Shown: piece after piece, positions 9,780 to 18,005 of the stretch
Layout: each line of letters opens with the position of its first letter
How positions within the stretch are numbered: the first letter of the stretch is position 1
DNA from: Thiocapsa sp.
Lineage (GTDB): Bacteria > Pseudomonadota > Gammaproteobacteria > Chromatiales > Chromatiaceae
Direction of reading: 5' to 3'
Length of the DNA stretch: 45,232 nucleotides
Assembly: GCF_018399035.1 (NCBI RefSeq)
Contig: NZ_CP073760.1
Span: 4,352,269-4,397,500, forward strand
The notes under the pieces: model-generated
Told to the model about the DNA's origin: nothing
Databases searched by the model: none
The model's input: only the letters and a program-made list of their open reading frames with translations
Translations under genes and position numbers: made by a program

Positions 9780-10796
9780 GTGTCTGATCGATATGAGTCT
9801 ATGCGACGCTGGGCGGCGGGGATCTTGGGGTCGGAGGACTTCGCGCTCGCGCCCGCCTCGTCGGACGCGAGTTTCCGTCGTTATTGGCGGCTCTTTCATG
9901 GCGGTACCACGCGGGTGCTGATGGATGCGCCCCCGGACCTCGAGGACTGCGGACGCTTCGCCGATCTGTCGCGACGGTTTCGCGCGATCGGCCTCAACAC
10001 GCCGGAGATCCATGCGGAGAATCGCGCCGACGGTTTTCTCATGCTCACCGATTTCGGTCATCGGGTGTACCTCGGCGAGCTGACCGAGGACACGGCCGAC
10101 CGGCTCTACGGCGACGCGCTGGGCGCCTTGGCGGTTATCCAGGCGTTCGGTCCGACGGATGGCCTGCCGAGCTACGACGAGGCCTTCTTGCGTCGGGAGC
10201 TGGGTCTGTTTCGCGAGTGGTTTCTGACGTCGCTGCCGGGTTTCGTGCTCTCGCCGGAAGAATCCGTTGTGCTCGCGTGCGTGGAGGATCGGCTCGTGGC
10301 GAGCGCCCTGGAGCAGCCGCGGGTCTGCGTTCATCGCGACTATCACTCGCGCAATCTGATGCTGACCGAGGCGGGCAACCCCGGCATCCTCGATTTTCAA
10401 GACGCTGTGGTGGGGCCCGTCACCTACGACCTGGTCTCGCTCCTGCGTGACTGCTACATCGCCTGGCCGGCCGAGCGGGTGACCCATTGGGCCTCGGGCT
10501 ATTTCCACCTCGCCCGTCAGAGCGGTGTGCTTCGAGAGGACGATCCGGGGCGTTTTCTGCGCTGGCTCGACCTCATGGGGGTGCAGCGGCACCTGAAGGC
10601 CTGCGGAATCTTTGCGCGGCTGCATCGGCGCGACGGCAAACCGCACTATCTCGCGGATGTCCCGCGTACCCTCGGCTATGTGCGCGAGGTGTCGGGCCGT
10701 TATCCCGAGCTCGACGGCCTATCGCGTCTCCTGGATACGCGTGTGCTGCCGTCGTTGAATGCCCTGGTCGCGGCGGCATCGACCGCCGGGAGCTGA
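9780..10796 (+). CDS. amgK: Aminoglycoside phosphotransferase-family sugar kinase (AmgK-like)
   Basis: The product is a likely N-acetylmuramate/N-acetylglucosamine anomeric kinase of the peptidoglycan recycling pathway that bypasses GlmU and MurA. The 338-residue protein shows a choline-kinase-like APH fold: N-lobe (FALAPASSDASFRRYWRL), Brenner motif VCVHRDYHSRNLML with the catalytic Asp, and the metal-binding DFQDAVVGP. Length equals that of Pseudomonas AmgK. GTG 9780 is chosen for its GGGG five bases upstream; ATG 9801 is a possible alternative. In pseudomonads amgK also stands divergent from lptD-surA and is followed by the nucleotidyltransferase murU. Here murU is not adjacent: a convergent protease gene follows, so the pathway partner must lie elsewhere if present. 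Confidence 0.8.
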   Translation: MSDRYESMRRWAAGILGSEDFALAPASSDASFRRYWRLFHGGTTRVLMDAPPDLEDCGRFADLSRRFRAIGLNTPEIHAENRADGFLMLTDFGHRVYLGELTEDTADRLYGDALGALAVIQAFGPTDGLPSYDEAFLRRELGLFREWFLTSLPGFVLSPEESVVLACVEDRLVASALEQPRVCVHRDYHSRNLMLTEAGNPGILDFQDAVVGPVTYDLVSLLRDCYIAWPAERVTHWASGYFHLARQSGVLREDDPGRFLRWLDLMGVQRHLKACGIFARLHRRDGKPHYLADVPRTLGYVREVSGRYPELDGLSRLLDTRVLPSLNALVAAASTAGS

Positions 10797-10842
10797 GGCT
10801 CGCTCGAGCGGTGCGTGCCCGGAAGGTGCTCGCGCGGTCGGA

Positions 10843-11970
10843 TCACTCCGCCGGCGGTGGGCGGGTGTCTGTGGTGGCGCGGGTCAGGATGCGCTCGCTG
10901 CCGCGCCAGACCTCCAGGCTCAAGGCGGCATGCGGACCGGCGCCGGCGACCGCGTCGAGGAGATCCTGCACCGTGGCGACGTCCCGGTCGTCGATCCGGG
11001 TCACCACGTCACCCGGGCGCAGACCGGCCTGCGCCGCCGGACTGTCGCGTAGGGTCGAGGAGACCAGCACCCCGCGCACCGAGCGCAACCCGAACGACTC
11101 GGCCAGCTCCGGGGTCACGCTGCGTCCGCTCAGACCGATCCATCCGCGCGTGACCTGACCCTGCGAGGCGAGCGCCTGCGCCACATCGATCGCGATCTCG
11201 GCCGGGATGGCGAAACCGATCCCCTGCGCCGTTCCGGTCTCGGTGAAGATGGCGGTGTTGATGCCGATGAGCTCGCCTTGTGCGTTCACGAGTGCGCCGC
11301 CCGAATTGCCCGGATTGATGGCGGCATCGGTCTGGATGAAGCTCTCGATACTGGTGATGCCCAGCTCGCCGCGCCCGGTCGCGCCGACGATTCCCATGGT
11401 GACGGTCTGGCCGACCCCGAACGGATTGCCGATCGCCAGCGCCAGGTCGCCGACGCGCAGTGTCCGGGAGTCTCCGATCGGCGCCGTGGGCAGCCCCTGC
11501 GCATCGGCCTTGAGAACGGCGAGGTCGGTATCCGCATCGACCCCGACGAGCGTGAGCGTAAGCGAGCGCCCGTCGGCAAGCACGGCGCGGATGCGATCGG
11601 CGTCCTGGACGACATGGCGGTTGGTCAGGATGAGGCCGTCGGGCGACAGGATCACCCCCGAGCCCAGTCCGGTGCGGGAGGCGGCTGCCCCGGGCGGTCC
11701 ATGGTGGAGTCCCGGATAGGTCGGGACGGTCGGTCGCGGCGGCCCGGACTCGGTCTGTGTCGCGAAGATGCTCACGACGGCCGGCGCGACGCGCGACACC
11801 GCCCGGGCGAAGGTCGGCAGGTCGTCGCGCAGGGACGGCGTCGCGTCCGCGGTGGCGTGGTGCGGCGCCGCGTCCGATCCCGGCGGGGCCAGCAAGAGCG
11901 TCAGTGCCGAACCCGAAGCTCCGCCGATGACGGCCGTCATCAGAAGGGTGGTTGGACCTATCTTGATCAT
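10843..11970 (-). CDS. degS: Trypsin-like periplasmic serine protease of DegS/AlgW type
   Basis: A membrane-anchored HtrA-family protease, probably the site-1 protease that cuts the anti-sigma factor in the envelope stress response. The 375-residue product has one N-terminal hydrophobic segment (TLLMTAVIGGASGSALTLLL, residues 8-27). The catalytic domain has His119 (TNRHVV), Asp149 (DTDLAVL) and Ser223 (GNSGGAL). A single C-terminal PDZ domain follows (VRGVLVSSTLRDSPAAQAGL onwards). One PDZ plus an uncleaved anchor favours DegS/AlgW over DegP/DegQ, which have two. The start ATG 11970 gives the anchor intact. It is convergent with amgK and divergent from the Nif3-like gene, 92 bp away. Confidence 0.87.
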   Translation of the reverse strand: MIKIGPTTLLMTAVIGGASGSALTLLLAPPGSDAAPHHATADATPSLRDDLPTFARAVSRVAPAVVSIFATQTESGPPRPTVPTYPGLHHGPPGAAASRTGLGSGVILSPDGLILTNRHVVQDADRIRAVLADGRSLTLTLVGVDADTDLAVLKADAQGLPTAPIGDSRTLRVGDLALAIGNPFGVGQTVTMGIVGATGRGELGITSIESFIQTDAAINPGNSGGALVNAQGELIGINTAIFTETGTAQGIGFAIPAEIAIDVAQALASQGQVTRGWIGLSGRSVTPELAESFGLRSVRGVLVSSTLRDSPAAQAGLRPGDVVTRIDDRDVATVQDLLDAVAGAGPHAALSLEVWRGSERILTRATTDTRPPPAE

Positions 11971-12062
11971 CCGATTAAGCTAAGCGGCTGCGGGGGTCTC
12001 CGCGGGGGTCTCCGGCGATGGAGCCGAGAGATCGTCTCTATGTCCGAGCGCGATTCTAAACC

Positions 12063-12815
12063 ATGGTCGATCCTTACGCATTGGTCGCCTACTGCGATCG
12101 TTTTCTCGCCGCCGGTGATTTCGACGACTACGCGCCGAACGGCTTGCAGCTCGAAGGCGAGCGTCCGATCATGCGCTTGGCCAGCGGCGTGACGGCGAGC
12201 GATGCCTTGATCGAGGCCGCGATGGCATGGGGTGCGGACGGGATTCTGGTCCACCACGGGTGGTTCTGGAAGAACGAAGCCCCCTGTCTCGTCGGGATGA
12301 AGGGCCGGCGCGCAAGGCGATTATTCAAGGCCGGGGCCAGCCTGATCGCGTATCATCTTCCGCTCGACGCCCATCCGCAGGTGGGCAACAACGCAACCTT
12401 GGCTGCGCACCTCGGATGGGTCGATGCCGAGCCCGTCGTGGAGCGCCGAGGAGTCTTGTGGTCGGGGCGTTTAAGCTTCGGATGCTCGCCGGAGGCCCTC
12501 GCTGCTCGGGTCTCGGAGCGCTTGGAACGCCCTGCGACCCTGATCGCCGCAGGCCGCGAGCGGATCGAGCGGATCGCCTGGTGTACCGGCGGCGGGCAGG
12601 GTTACATCGAGCAGGCTGCCGCGCTCGGCGTCGATGCCTACGTGAGCGGAGAGATCTCGGAGCAGACGGTGCACGCCGCGCGTGAGCTCGGGATCGCTTT
12701 CGTTGCGGCCGGGCATCATGCGACCGAGCGTTACGGGGTTCAGGCCTTGGGCGAGCACCTTGCAGAACGGTTCGGGTTGGAGCATCGGTTCATCGAGATC
12801 GATAATCCGGCCTAG
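12063..12815 (+). CDS. Nif3-like dinuclear metal centre protein (YbgI family)
   Basis: The 250-residue product belongs to the Nif3/YbgI family, hexameric proteins with a two-metal site, sometimes annotated as GTP cyclohydrolase I type 2 although the physiological reaction is uncertain. Family signatures are FDDYAPNGLQLEG near the N-terminus, DGILVHHGWFWK with the metal-binding HH, AYHLPLDAHPQVGNN, the mid-protein IAWCTGGGQGYIE, and the C-terminal VAAGHHATERYGVQAL with further metal ligands. It is shorter than Gram-positive homologues, which carry an inserted PII-like domain; YbgI of E. coli is about 247 residues. The gene often sits next to petABC/sspAB and degS in gammaproteobacteria, as here. 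Confidence 0.9.
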   Translation: MVDPYALVAYCDRFLAAGDFDDYAPNGLQLEGERPIMRLASGVTASDALIEAAMAWGADGILVHHGWFWKNEAPCLVGMKGRRARRLFKAGASLIAYHLPLDAHPQVGNNATLAAHLGWVDAEPVVERRGVLWSGRLSFGCSPEALAARVSERLERPATLIAAGRERIERIAWCTGGGQGYIEQAAALGVDAYVSGEISEQTVHAARELGIAFVAAGHHATERYGVQALGEHLAERFGLEHRFIEIDNPA

Positions 12816-12821
12816 ACGAAG

Positions 12822-12844
12822 AGCGGCTCGGCGTCAGAGCCGCT
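12822..12844 (+). terminator. Hairpin after the Nif3-like gene
   Basis: AGCGGCTC (12822-12829) and GAGCCGCT (12837-12844) form an 8-bp perfect stem with a 7-base loop. It lies seven bases after the stop codon. The following TGGTCTT is only weakly T-rich, so termination is plausible but not certain. Confidence 0.45.
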
Positions 12845-12849
12845 TGGTC

Positions 12850-12879
12850 TTGACCGATCCGACCGGAATACAAGACAAT
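12850..12879 (+). promoter_or_regulatory. Candidate sigma-70 promoter for petABC
   Basis: TTGACC (12850-12855) lies 18 bases before GACAAT (12874-12879). Both hexamers match four or five of six consensus positions. This is the best pair between the Nif3-like hairpin and petA; the transcript would have a leader of roughly 110 bases. Confidence 0.35.
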
Positions 12880-12997
12880 GCCCGGTCGATTATGTAGAGA
12901 ATCGGCATATTCTGATCTTCCTTAATTATGACCATGCGTGAGCCGCCACCCGAATAAGCTGTTCAGGGGGCTCGCGCCAGCCGGGGGTTAGTGGCTT

Positions 12998-13591
12998 ATG
13001 AGCGCACAAGGCGTGAACAAAACCAGGCGGCGTGTGCTTGTCGCCGCGACCAGCGTGGTCGGAGCCGTCGGAGCCGGCTTCGCCCTCGTCCCATTTATTG
13101 CGTCGATGAACCCGAGTGCCAAGGCGCGTGCCGCGGGTGCGCCGGTCGAGGCCGACATCAGTCAGCTGGAACCGGGCGCGATTCTGCGCGTCAAATGGCG
13201 CGGCAAACCGGTCTGGGTCGTGAGCCGCACACCGGAAATGCTCGAGGCCCTGCCGACACTGGACGGCCAAATGGTCGATCCGGCATCCGCAGTGCCGCAG
13301 CAGCCCGAGAACTGTCAGAACGCGACGCGCTCCATCAAGGAGCAATACTTCGTCGTGATCGGAATCTGTACGCATTTAGGCTGCTCTCCGACCTTTCGGC
13401 CGGAATTTTCCGCCGAAGATCTCGGTGCGGATTGGCGTGGCGGCTTCTTCTGTCCCTGCCACGGCTCCAAGTTCGATCTCGCCGGCCGGGTGTACAAGGG
13501 TGTTCCGGCCCCTACAAATCTGGTGATTCCCGTGCATACCTACATCAATGACACCACCATTTTGGTCGGTGAGGATCGAGGAGCGGCTTGA
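12998..13591 (+). CDS. petA: Ubiquinol-cytochrome c reductase Rieske iron-sulfur subunit
   Basis: This is the electron acceptor at the quinol-oxidising site of the cytochrome bc1 complex, anchored in the inner membrane. The 197-residue protein has a twin-arginine-like N-terminus (TRRRVLVAAT) and one transmembrane helix (about residues 13-35). The 2Fe-2S ligands are in box I CTHLGC (Cys124, His126) and box II CPCHGS (Cys152, His155), with Cys129 and Cys154 for the disulphide. It is the first gene of petABC, and its TGA overlaps the petB ATG (ATGA). Length and motifs are complete. Confidence 0.97.
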   Translation: MSAQGVNKTRRRVLVAATSVVGAVGAGFALVPFIASMNPSAKARAAGAPVEADISQLEPGAILRVKWRGKPVWVVSRTPEMLEALPTLDGQMVDPASAVPQQPENCQNATRSIKEQYFVVIGICTHLGCSPTFRPEFSAEDLGADWRGGFFCPCHGSKFDLAGRVYKGVPAPTNLVIPVHTYINDTTILVGEDRGAA

Positions 13592-14835
13592 TGAGCGCAG
13601 AAAAGTCCGAGAACCTCAGCTGGATCGATAAGCGATTTCCGCTGACGGAGACCTGGAAGGCACACCTTTCCGAGTATTACGCCCCGAAGAACCTCAACTT
13701 CTGGTCGTTTTTCGGCTCGCTGGCGATCTTGACGCTGGTGATCCAGATCGTCTCCGGCCTCTGGTTGGCGATGAGCTACAAGCCGTCGGCCATGGATGCC
13801 TTCGCGTCGGTCGAGTACATCATGCGCGACGTCGAGTGGGGGTGGCTGATCCGCTACATCCATTCCACCGGCGCATCCGCCTTCTTTATCGTCATCTACC
13901 TGCATATGTTCCGTGCCTTGCTGTGGGGCTCCTACCGCAAGCCGCGCGAGCTGCTCTGGATCATCGGTGTCGTGATCTATCTGGCGATGATGGCGACCGC
14001 CTTCTTCGGCTATCTGCTGCCCTGGGGACAGATGTCGTTCTGGGGTGCGCAGGTCATCGTGAATCTGTTTGCGGCGGTTCCGGTCGTCGGCGAGGAGCTT
14101 GCGGTCTGGGTGCGTGGGGACTATGTCATCTCGGATACGACCCTCAATCGCTTCTTCGCCTTCCACTTCCTCTTGCCGTTCGTGTTGGCGGCCCTGGTCT
14201 TCCTGCACATCGTCGCACTCCACCACGTCGGCTCCAACAACCCGGACGGCGTCGAGATCAAGGACGGGCCGAAGGGAAATCGCTGGAGCGACAAGGCGCC
14301 GGCGGACGGAATCCCCTTCCATCCGTATTACACGGTGAAGGATCTGGTCGGCGTGGTCGTGTTCCTCGCCATCTTCTCGTTGATCGTTTTTTACGCCCCG
14401 ACCATGGGCGGACTCTTCATCGAGGCGCCGAACTTCCAGCCGGCCAACCCCTTCCAGACCCCCGAGCATATCGCTCCGGTGTGGTATTTCACGCCCTACT
14501 ACGCGATGTTGCGGGCGGTGCCGCCGATGTACGGGTCGCAGTTCCCTGGCGTGGTCGTGATGTTCGCGGCGATCTTGATCCTCTTCGTGCTGCCGTGGCT
14601 CGACCGCAGCAAGGTCAAGTCGATGCGCTACAAGGGGCCGATCTTCAAGTTCATGACGGGGCTGTTCGCGATCTCCTTCATCGTCCTGGCGTGGCTCGGA
14701 CTGCAACCGGTCGATCCCTTCCTGACCCTGTTGTCGCAGATCTTCACGTCCATCTACTTCGCCTACTTCCTGCTGATGCCGATCTACAGCTCGATCGACA
14801 AGACCAAGCCCGTTCCGGAGAGGGTGACCTCATGA
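13588..14835 (+). CDS. petB: Cytochrome b subunit of the bc1 complex
   Basis: Integral membrane subunit holding the two b haems and both quinone sites. The 415-residue protein has the eight-helix form of bacterial cytochrome b. The two haem-ligand pairs keep the canonical 13-residue spacing in each helix: His91/His105 and His192/His206. The Qo-site motif reads PVWY (residues 296-299) where most bc1 complexes have PEWY. This replacement is known in gammaproteobacteria and affects the Glu that helps quinol deprotonation. It starts and ends with ATGA overlaps to petA and petC, showing one translationally coupled operon. Confidence 0.97.
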   Translation: MMSAEKSENLSWIDKRFPLTETWKAHLSEYYAPKNLNFWSFFGSLAILTLVIQIVSGLWLAMSYKPSAMDAFASVEYIMRDVEWGWLIRYIHSTGASAFFIVIYLHMFRALLWGSYRKPRELLWIIGVVIYLAMMATAFFGYLLPWGQMSFWGAQVIVNLFAAVPVVGEELAVWVRGDYVISDTTLNRFFAFHFLLPFVLAALVFLHIVALHHVGSNNPDGVEIKDGPKGNRWSDKAPADGIPFHPYYTVKDLVGVVVFLAIFSLIVFYAPTMGGLFIEAPNFQPANPFQTPEHIAPVWYFTPYYAMLRAVPPMYGSQFPGVVVMFAAILILFVLPWLDRSKVKSMRYKGPIFKFMTGLFAISFIVLAWLGLQPVDPFLTLLSQIFTSIYFAYFLLMPIYSSIDKTKPVPERVTS

Positions 14836-15563
14836 GAAAGCTGATCATCGCCACGCTGGCGTTGCTCCTCCTGCCCGCCGTCGGCTTCGCCGCCGGTGGC
14901 CACGTCAAGTTGGAGAAAGCCAATATCGATCTGAACGATCAGGCTTCACTGCAGCGCGGGGCCAAGTATTACGTCAACTATTGCATGGCCTGTCATTCGC
15001 TCGGTCACATGCGTTACTCGCGCATGGCGGACGATCTGGGAATCGACGACAAGTCGCTGCGCGAGAATCTCTTGTTCGGCGATGCCCAGCCGACCGATAT
15101 GATGGTCAACTCGATGCGTCCTGCCGACGGCGAGGTCTGGTTCGGCACGGCGGTGCCGGATCTCACGTTGGTGACGCGCTGGCGCAGCCCGGACTGGGTC
15201 TATACCTACCTGAAAAGCTACTACGCGGATCCCGCTCGGCCTTACGGCGTGAACAACGTGATCTTCCCCTTGGTGGGTATGCCTCACGTGCTCGGTGATC
15301 TGCAGGGCGTGCAGGAAGCGATCGTCGAAGAGCATGCCGGACACGAGCCGACCATCGCCGGCCTGCAGTTGACGCAGCCCGGAGGTCTGGCTCCCGAGCA
15401 GTACGACAACGTGGTGCGCGACATCACCGCGTTCCTCGCCTACGCCGGCGAGCCGAGCCAAATGGAGCGGCGCAGGATGGGTATCTATGTCCTGCTGTTC
15501 TTCGGCCTCTTCTTCATCGTGGCCTTTGCGCTGAAGAAGGAATACTGGAAAGACGTCCACTAG
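14832..15563 (+). CDS. petC: Cytochrome c1
   Basis: Haem-c subunit of bc1 that passes electrons to soluble cytochrome c or HiPIP. The 243-residue product has a cleavable signal peptide (LIIATLALLLLPAVGFA, residues 4-20) and the haem attachment site CMACH (Cys51, Cys54, His55). A candidate axial Met lies in VNSMRPADG. A C-terminal transmembrane anchor (IYVLLFFGLFFIVAFAL) precedes the charged tail. The start ATG at 14832 overlaps the petB stop. Single-haem c1 of this size is typical; no petB-petC fusion is present. Confidence 0.96.
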   Translation: MRKLIIATLALLLLPAVGFAAGGHVKLEKANIDLNDQASLQRGAKYYVNYCMACHSLGHMRYSRMADDLGIDDKSLRENLLFGDAQPTDMMVNSMRPADGEVWFGTAVPDLTLVTRWRSPDWVYTYLKSYYADPARPYGVNNVIFPLVGMPHVLGDLQGVQEAIVEEHAGHEPTIAGLQLTQPGGLAPEQYDNVVRDITAFLAYAGEPSQMERRRMGIYVLLFFGLFFIVAFALKKEYWKDVH

Positions 15564-15580
15564 CGGTCGCCGCGAACCGC

Positions 15581-15606
15581 ATCGGCCTCGATTCGTCGAG
15601 GTCGAT
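15581..15606 (+). terminator. Hairpin after petC
   Basis: ATCGGCCTCGA (15581-15591) pairs with TCGAGGTCGAT (15596-15606) around a TTCG tetraloop: 11 base pairs with one G-T. It stands 18 bases after the petC stop. No T tract follows, so it may act as a transcript stabiliser rather than an intrinsic terminator. The rest of the 196-bp petC-sspA gap shows no gene. Confidence 0.45.
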
Positions 15607-15777
15607 GTGTATCCTCCCCGTTTGACGGGTTGGCCGGAAGCGGTTGCTTTCGGCTCGACGCTCCCGATTCACCGTTCGACAGACGAGCGCAATGCTCAAG
15701 GCAGCTGACCCGGACGGTCGGCGATATCTGTTCCTCGGGCCCGACCGGGCTTTGTCCACATGCTGGAGAAGGGAAGA

Positions 15778-16413
15778 ATGGCTGTGGCTGCGAGTAGACG
15801 ATCCGTGATGACGTTATTTTCCGATCCCACCTGTCCCTATTGCCATCGTGTTCGGATGGTGCTCTCCGAGAAGGGTATCGCGGTCGACGTGGTCGACGTC
15901 GACGCACACGACTTGCCGGCGGAGGTGCTGGACTTCAACCCTTACGGGACCGTCCCGACGCTTGTCGATCGGGATCTGCGGCTCTACGAGTCGCGCATCA
16001 TCATGGAGTATCTCGACGAACGTTTCCCTCATCCCCCGCTGCTGCCTGTCGATCCCGTTTCGCGTGCCAGTGCTCGGCTGTTCATGTATCGCATCGATCG
16101 GGATTGGTACACCCTGATGGGCCGTATTCGGCTCGGAAGTCCGGCGGAGGCGGAACAGGCACGCAAGGAACTGCGCGAGAGCCTGGCCGTCACCGCGCCG
16201 GTCTTCGGTGCTCATACCTTCTTCATGAACGACGAGTTTTCTCTGGTCGACTGCTGCATCGCGCCGCTCCTTTGGCGCCTGCCGGTCTTGGGTATCGAGC
16301 TGCCGCCCCAGGCCGAGGCGTTGCGGGTCTACATGCGACGCATCTTTGCCTGCGATGCCTTCCGTAAGAGCCTCACCGAGGCCGAGAAGGAGATGATCGC
16401 GGACCTGTCCTGA
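15778..16413 (+). CDS. sspA: Stringent starvation protein A (GST-like)
   Basis: A glutathione S-transferase-fold protein that binds RNA polymerase and helps cells survive starvation and acid stress; it has no GST activity in E. coli. The 211-residue product has a thioredoxin-like N-domain (MTLFSDPTCPYCHRVRMVL, then NPYGTVPTLVDRDLRLYES) and an all-alpha C-domain. ATG 15778 is chosen because GAGAAGGGA lies just upstream; an in-frame ATG at 15760 lacks such a site. Unlike E. coli SspA, a CPYC pair is kept at the glutathione-contact position. The stop TGA is followed at one-base overlap by sspB. Confidence 0.92.
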   Translation: MAVAASRRSVMTLFSDPTCPYCHRVRMVLSEKGIAVDVVDVDAHDLPAEVLDFNPYGTVPTLVDRDLRLYESRIIMEYLDERFPHPPLLPVDPVSRASARLFMYRIDRDWYTLMGRIRLGSPAEAEQARKELRESLAVTAPVFGAHTFFMNDEFSLVDCCIAPLLWRLPVLGIELPPQAEALRVYMRRIFACDAFRKSLTEAEKEMIADLS

Positions 16414-16946
16414 TGGAGGGCCCGATGGAGAGCGAGACCGACACCATGACATCGACGAAGCCTTATCTGATCCGGGCCATCTACGAGTGGATTCTGGACA
16501 ACGATATGACGCCGCATTTGGTGGTGGATGTCCGTTATCCCGGCGTGCAGGCTCCGAAGGAGTTCGTCGAGGACGAGCGTCTGGTGCTCAACCTGTCGCC
16601 AAGCGCGGTGCGCGCGTTGCTCCTGGGAAACGAGCAGATCGAGTTCAACGCGCGTTTCGGCGGCGTGGCTCGCGACGTTTACTTTCCCGTCGAAGCGGTA
16701 CTGGGGATCTTCACGCGCGAGAACGGTCAGGGGATGGTCTTCCCCGAGCTGGCCTATCCACTTCCCGGCGAGCCGGCGCCCGAGCCGGACTCCACTGCAC
16801 ACGTCGAGCAGAAGCGAAGCAAGCCACGATCGGTCGGTCGGCCTCTCGGCATCCAGAGTCCCCAGGGGCCACAAGGACCCCAAGGGCCTAAGGCGCCTTC
16901 AGGCAAAGGCAAGGGTGGCGGTCCGACGCTGAAGGTCGTCAAGTAA
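16413..16946 (+). CDS. sspB: ClpXP protease specificity-enhancing factor SspB
   Basis: This adaptor binds ssrA-tagged proteins and delivers them to ClpXP. The 177-residue product begins (after a short leader) with STKPYLIRAIYEWILDNDM, the family start. The tag-binding domain follows (HLVVDVRYPGVQ, NLSPSAVRALLLGNE, FNARFGGVARDVYFP). A flexible C-terminal tail ends in the ClpX-binding motif LKVVK. The tail contains GPQGPQGPK, a short collagen-like stretch. Start 16413 overlaps the sspA stop by one base; ATG 16425 or 16446 could also be used, since conservation begins near 16455. The sspAB pair follows petABC as in many gammaproteobacteria. Confidence 0.92.
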   Translation: MEGPMESETDTMTSTKPYLIRAIYEWILDNDMTPHLVVDVRYPGVQAPKEFVEDERLVLNLSPSAVRALLLGNEQIEFNARFGGVARDVYFPVEAVLGIFTRENGQGMVFPELAYPLPGEPAPEPDSTAHVEQKRSKPRSVGRPLGIQSPQGPQGPQGPKAPSGKGKGGGPTLKVVK

Positions 16947-16981
16947 GCGCTGATCGGGGCTTTTGCCCCTCCTTGCGCGGT

Positions 16982-17296
16982 TCACGCGTCCTGCGCCTGC
17001 GTCGGTAAACCGAAACTCAGATCCTCGAGGGTCATTCCCCGCATCACCAGATAACCGTTGCGGCGTCCGACGCCTTCTTCGCTGAAATCGAAACGATAGA
17101 CGCGGCGCATCCTCACGCCTTCCGACCGCCAGGCCAGGCCGAGTCGACGCAAGGCGACCGTTTGATCCAGAAACTGCAGATCGCGTTGACGGCAGGCGGT
17201 CTTGCAGATCTCGGTCGCGATCTCCCGCGCACGCATGGTGTCGAGCCAGAACCAGCCGAGCAAGAGCAGAAAAAAGACGGCGAGCAGATTGCTCAT
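16982..17296 (-). CDS. DUF3301 family small membrane protein
   Basis: The 104-residue protein has one N-terminal transmembrane helix (NLLAVFFLLLLGWFWLDTM). The DUF3301 pattern follows: RAREIATEICKTACRQRDLQFLD with two close cysteines, a basic strand MRRVYRFDFSEEG, and GYLVMRGMTLEDLSF. Function is unknown in the family. It is convergent with sspB, 35 bp away; the gap has a GGGGC-TTTT-GCCCC hairpin (about 16957-16970). Divergent from the lipoprotein gene that follows. Confidence 0.85.
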   Translation of the reverse strand: MSNLLAVFFLLLLGWFWLDTMRAREIATEICKTACRQRDLQFLDQTVALRRLGLAWRSEGVRMRRVYRFDFSEEGVGRRNGYLVMRGMTLEDLSFGLPTQAQDA

Positions 17297-17357
17297 TCAA
17301 ACAGCTCCTCAAATTGTAACGGGTGCAATGCGGTGAAAAACCCACCTGCGCTCGGTA

Positions 17358-17363
17358 TATAAT
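17358..17363 (+). promoter_or_regulatory. Consensus -10 box for the small lipoprotein gene
   Basis: A perfect TATAAT stands 32 bases before the likely ATG (17396). The matching -35 is weak (GTGAAA or TGAAAA near 17333-17339). A ribosome binding site GGAGTG (17384-17389) is well placed for ATG 17396 rather than for the GTG at 17387. Confidence 0.5.
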
Positions 17364-17395
17364 ATCCGCCCTTCGACAACAACGGAGTGACCGAG

Positions 17396-17818
17396 ATGAA
17401 GAGACACATTTTGTCGGCCCTTATCGTGTCATGTACGGCGCTGGGTCTGGCCGCTTGCGGCCAGGACCAAGCGCCGGTCGAGGAAGCCGCCGCGCCGCCC
17501 GCGGAAGAAGCGAGAATGCTCGACCAAGCGGTCGATGCGGCGAAGGATGCCTTGGATCGTGCCGGTGAGGTTGCGACCGAAACCAAGGATGCGGCCTCGG
17601 AAGCGGCGGATGCGGCGATGGAGCGGGTCGATGCGGTGCGTGATCAAGCCGAGCAGGACGTCAAGGAGATGATCGAGCAGGTCAAGAGCTTCCTGGCGGA
17701 GGATAAAGAGGAGATGGCGCGTGAGTTGATGGACAAGCTGTCTGCCATGAAGGATTCTGTCTCCGACGTGGTGCGTGCCGAGATCGAGCGTCTGGAGGCC
17801 ATGTTCTCCGACGCCTGA
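17396..17818 (+). CDS. Small lipoprotein with long Ala/Glu-rich coiled coil
   Basis: The 140-residue product has a lipoprotein signal peptide ending in the lipobox LAAC (Cys about residue 19), then an acidic Pro/Ala linker. An uninterrupted amphipathic helix follows (from about residue 40 to the end), rich in Ala, Glu, Asp and Lys with heptad spacing. This is the build of small Lpp-like or LEA-like periplasmic stalk proteins; no family name can be given with confidence. It has its own promoter with a TATAAT box, so high expression is possible. No cysteine other than the lipidated one and no catalytic motif is seen. Confidence 0.82.
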   Translation: MKRHILSALIVSCTALGLAACGQDQAPVEEAAAPPAEEARMLDQAVDAAKDALDRAGEVATETKDAASEAADAAMERVDAVRDQAEQDVKEMIEQVKSFLAEDKEEMARELMDKLSAMKDSVSDVVRAEIERLEAMFSDA

Positions 17819-18005
17819 ACAGCCGGCGCGTCGCCCCGTCCGGGCCGCCCTCCCGCGCAGGTCGGGCGGGTGTCCCGGGCACTCGTCGTCGCAGTGACGC
17901 CGCCTCGGTCCCCTGCCGGGTTGCGTGCGGATCGTTTCATTCACCATCACTCCGAGGCTCGGCGATCGCTGCACCGTCGCGAGGCGATGTCGGTTGGGAT
18001 CGCTC

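Noticed and set aside
17819..18005. Guanidine riboswitch before the SMR exporter
   Set aside because: No paired ACGR hairpins (type II) or ykkC core seen; only GC-rich stems without the conserved loops.
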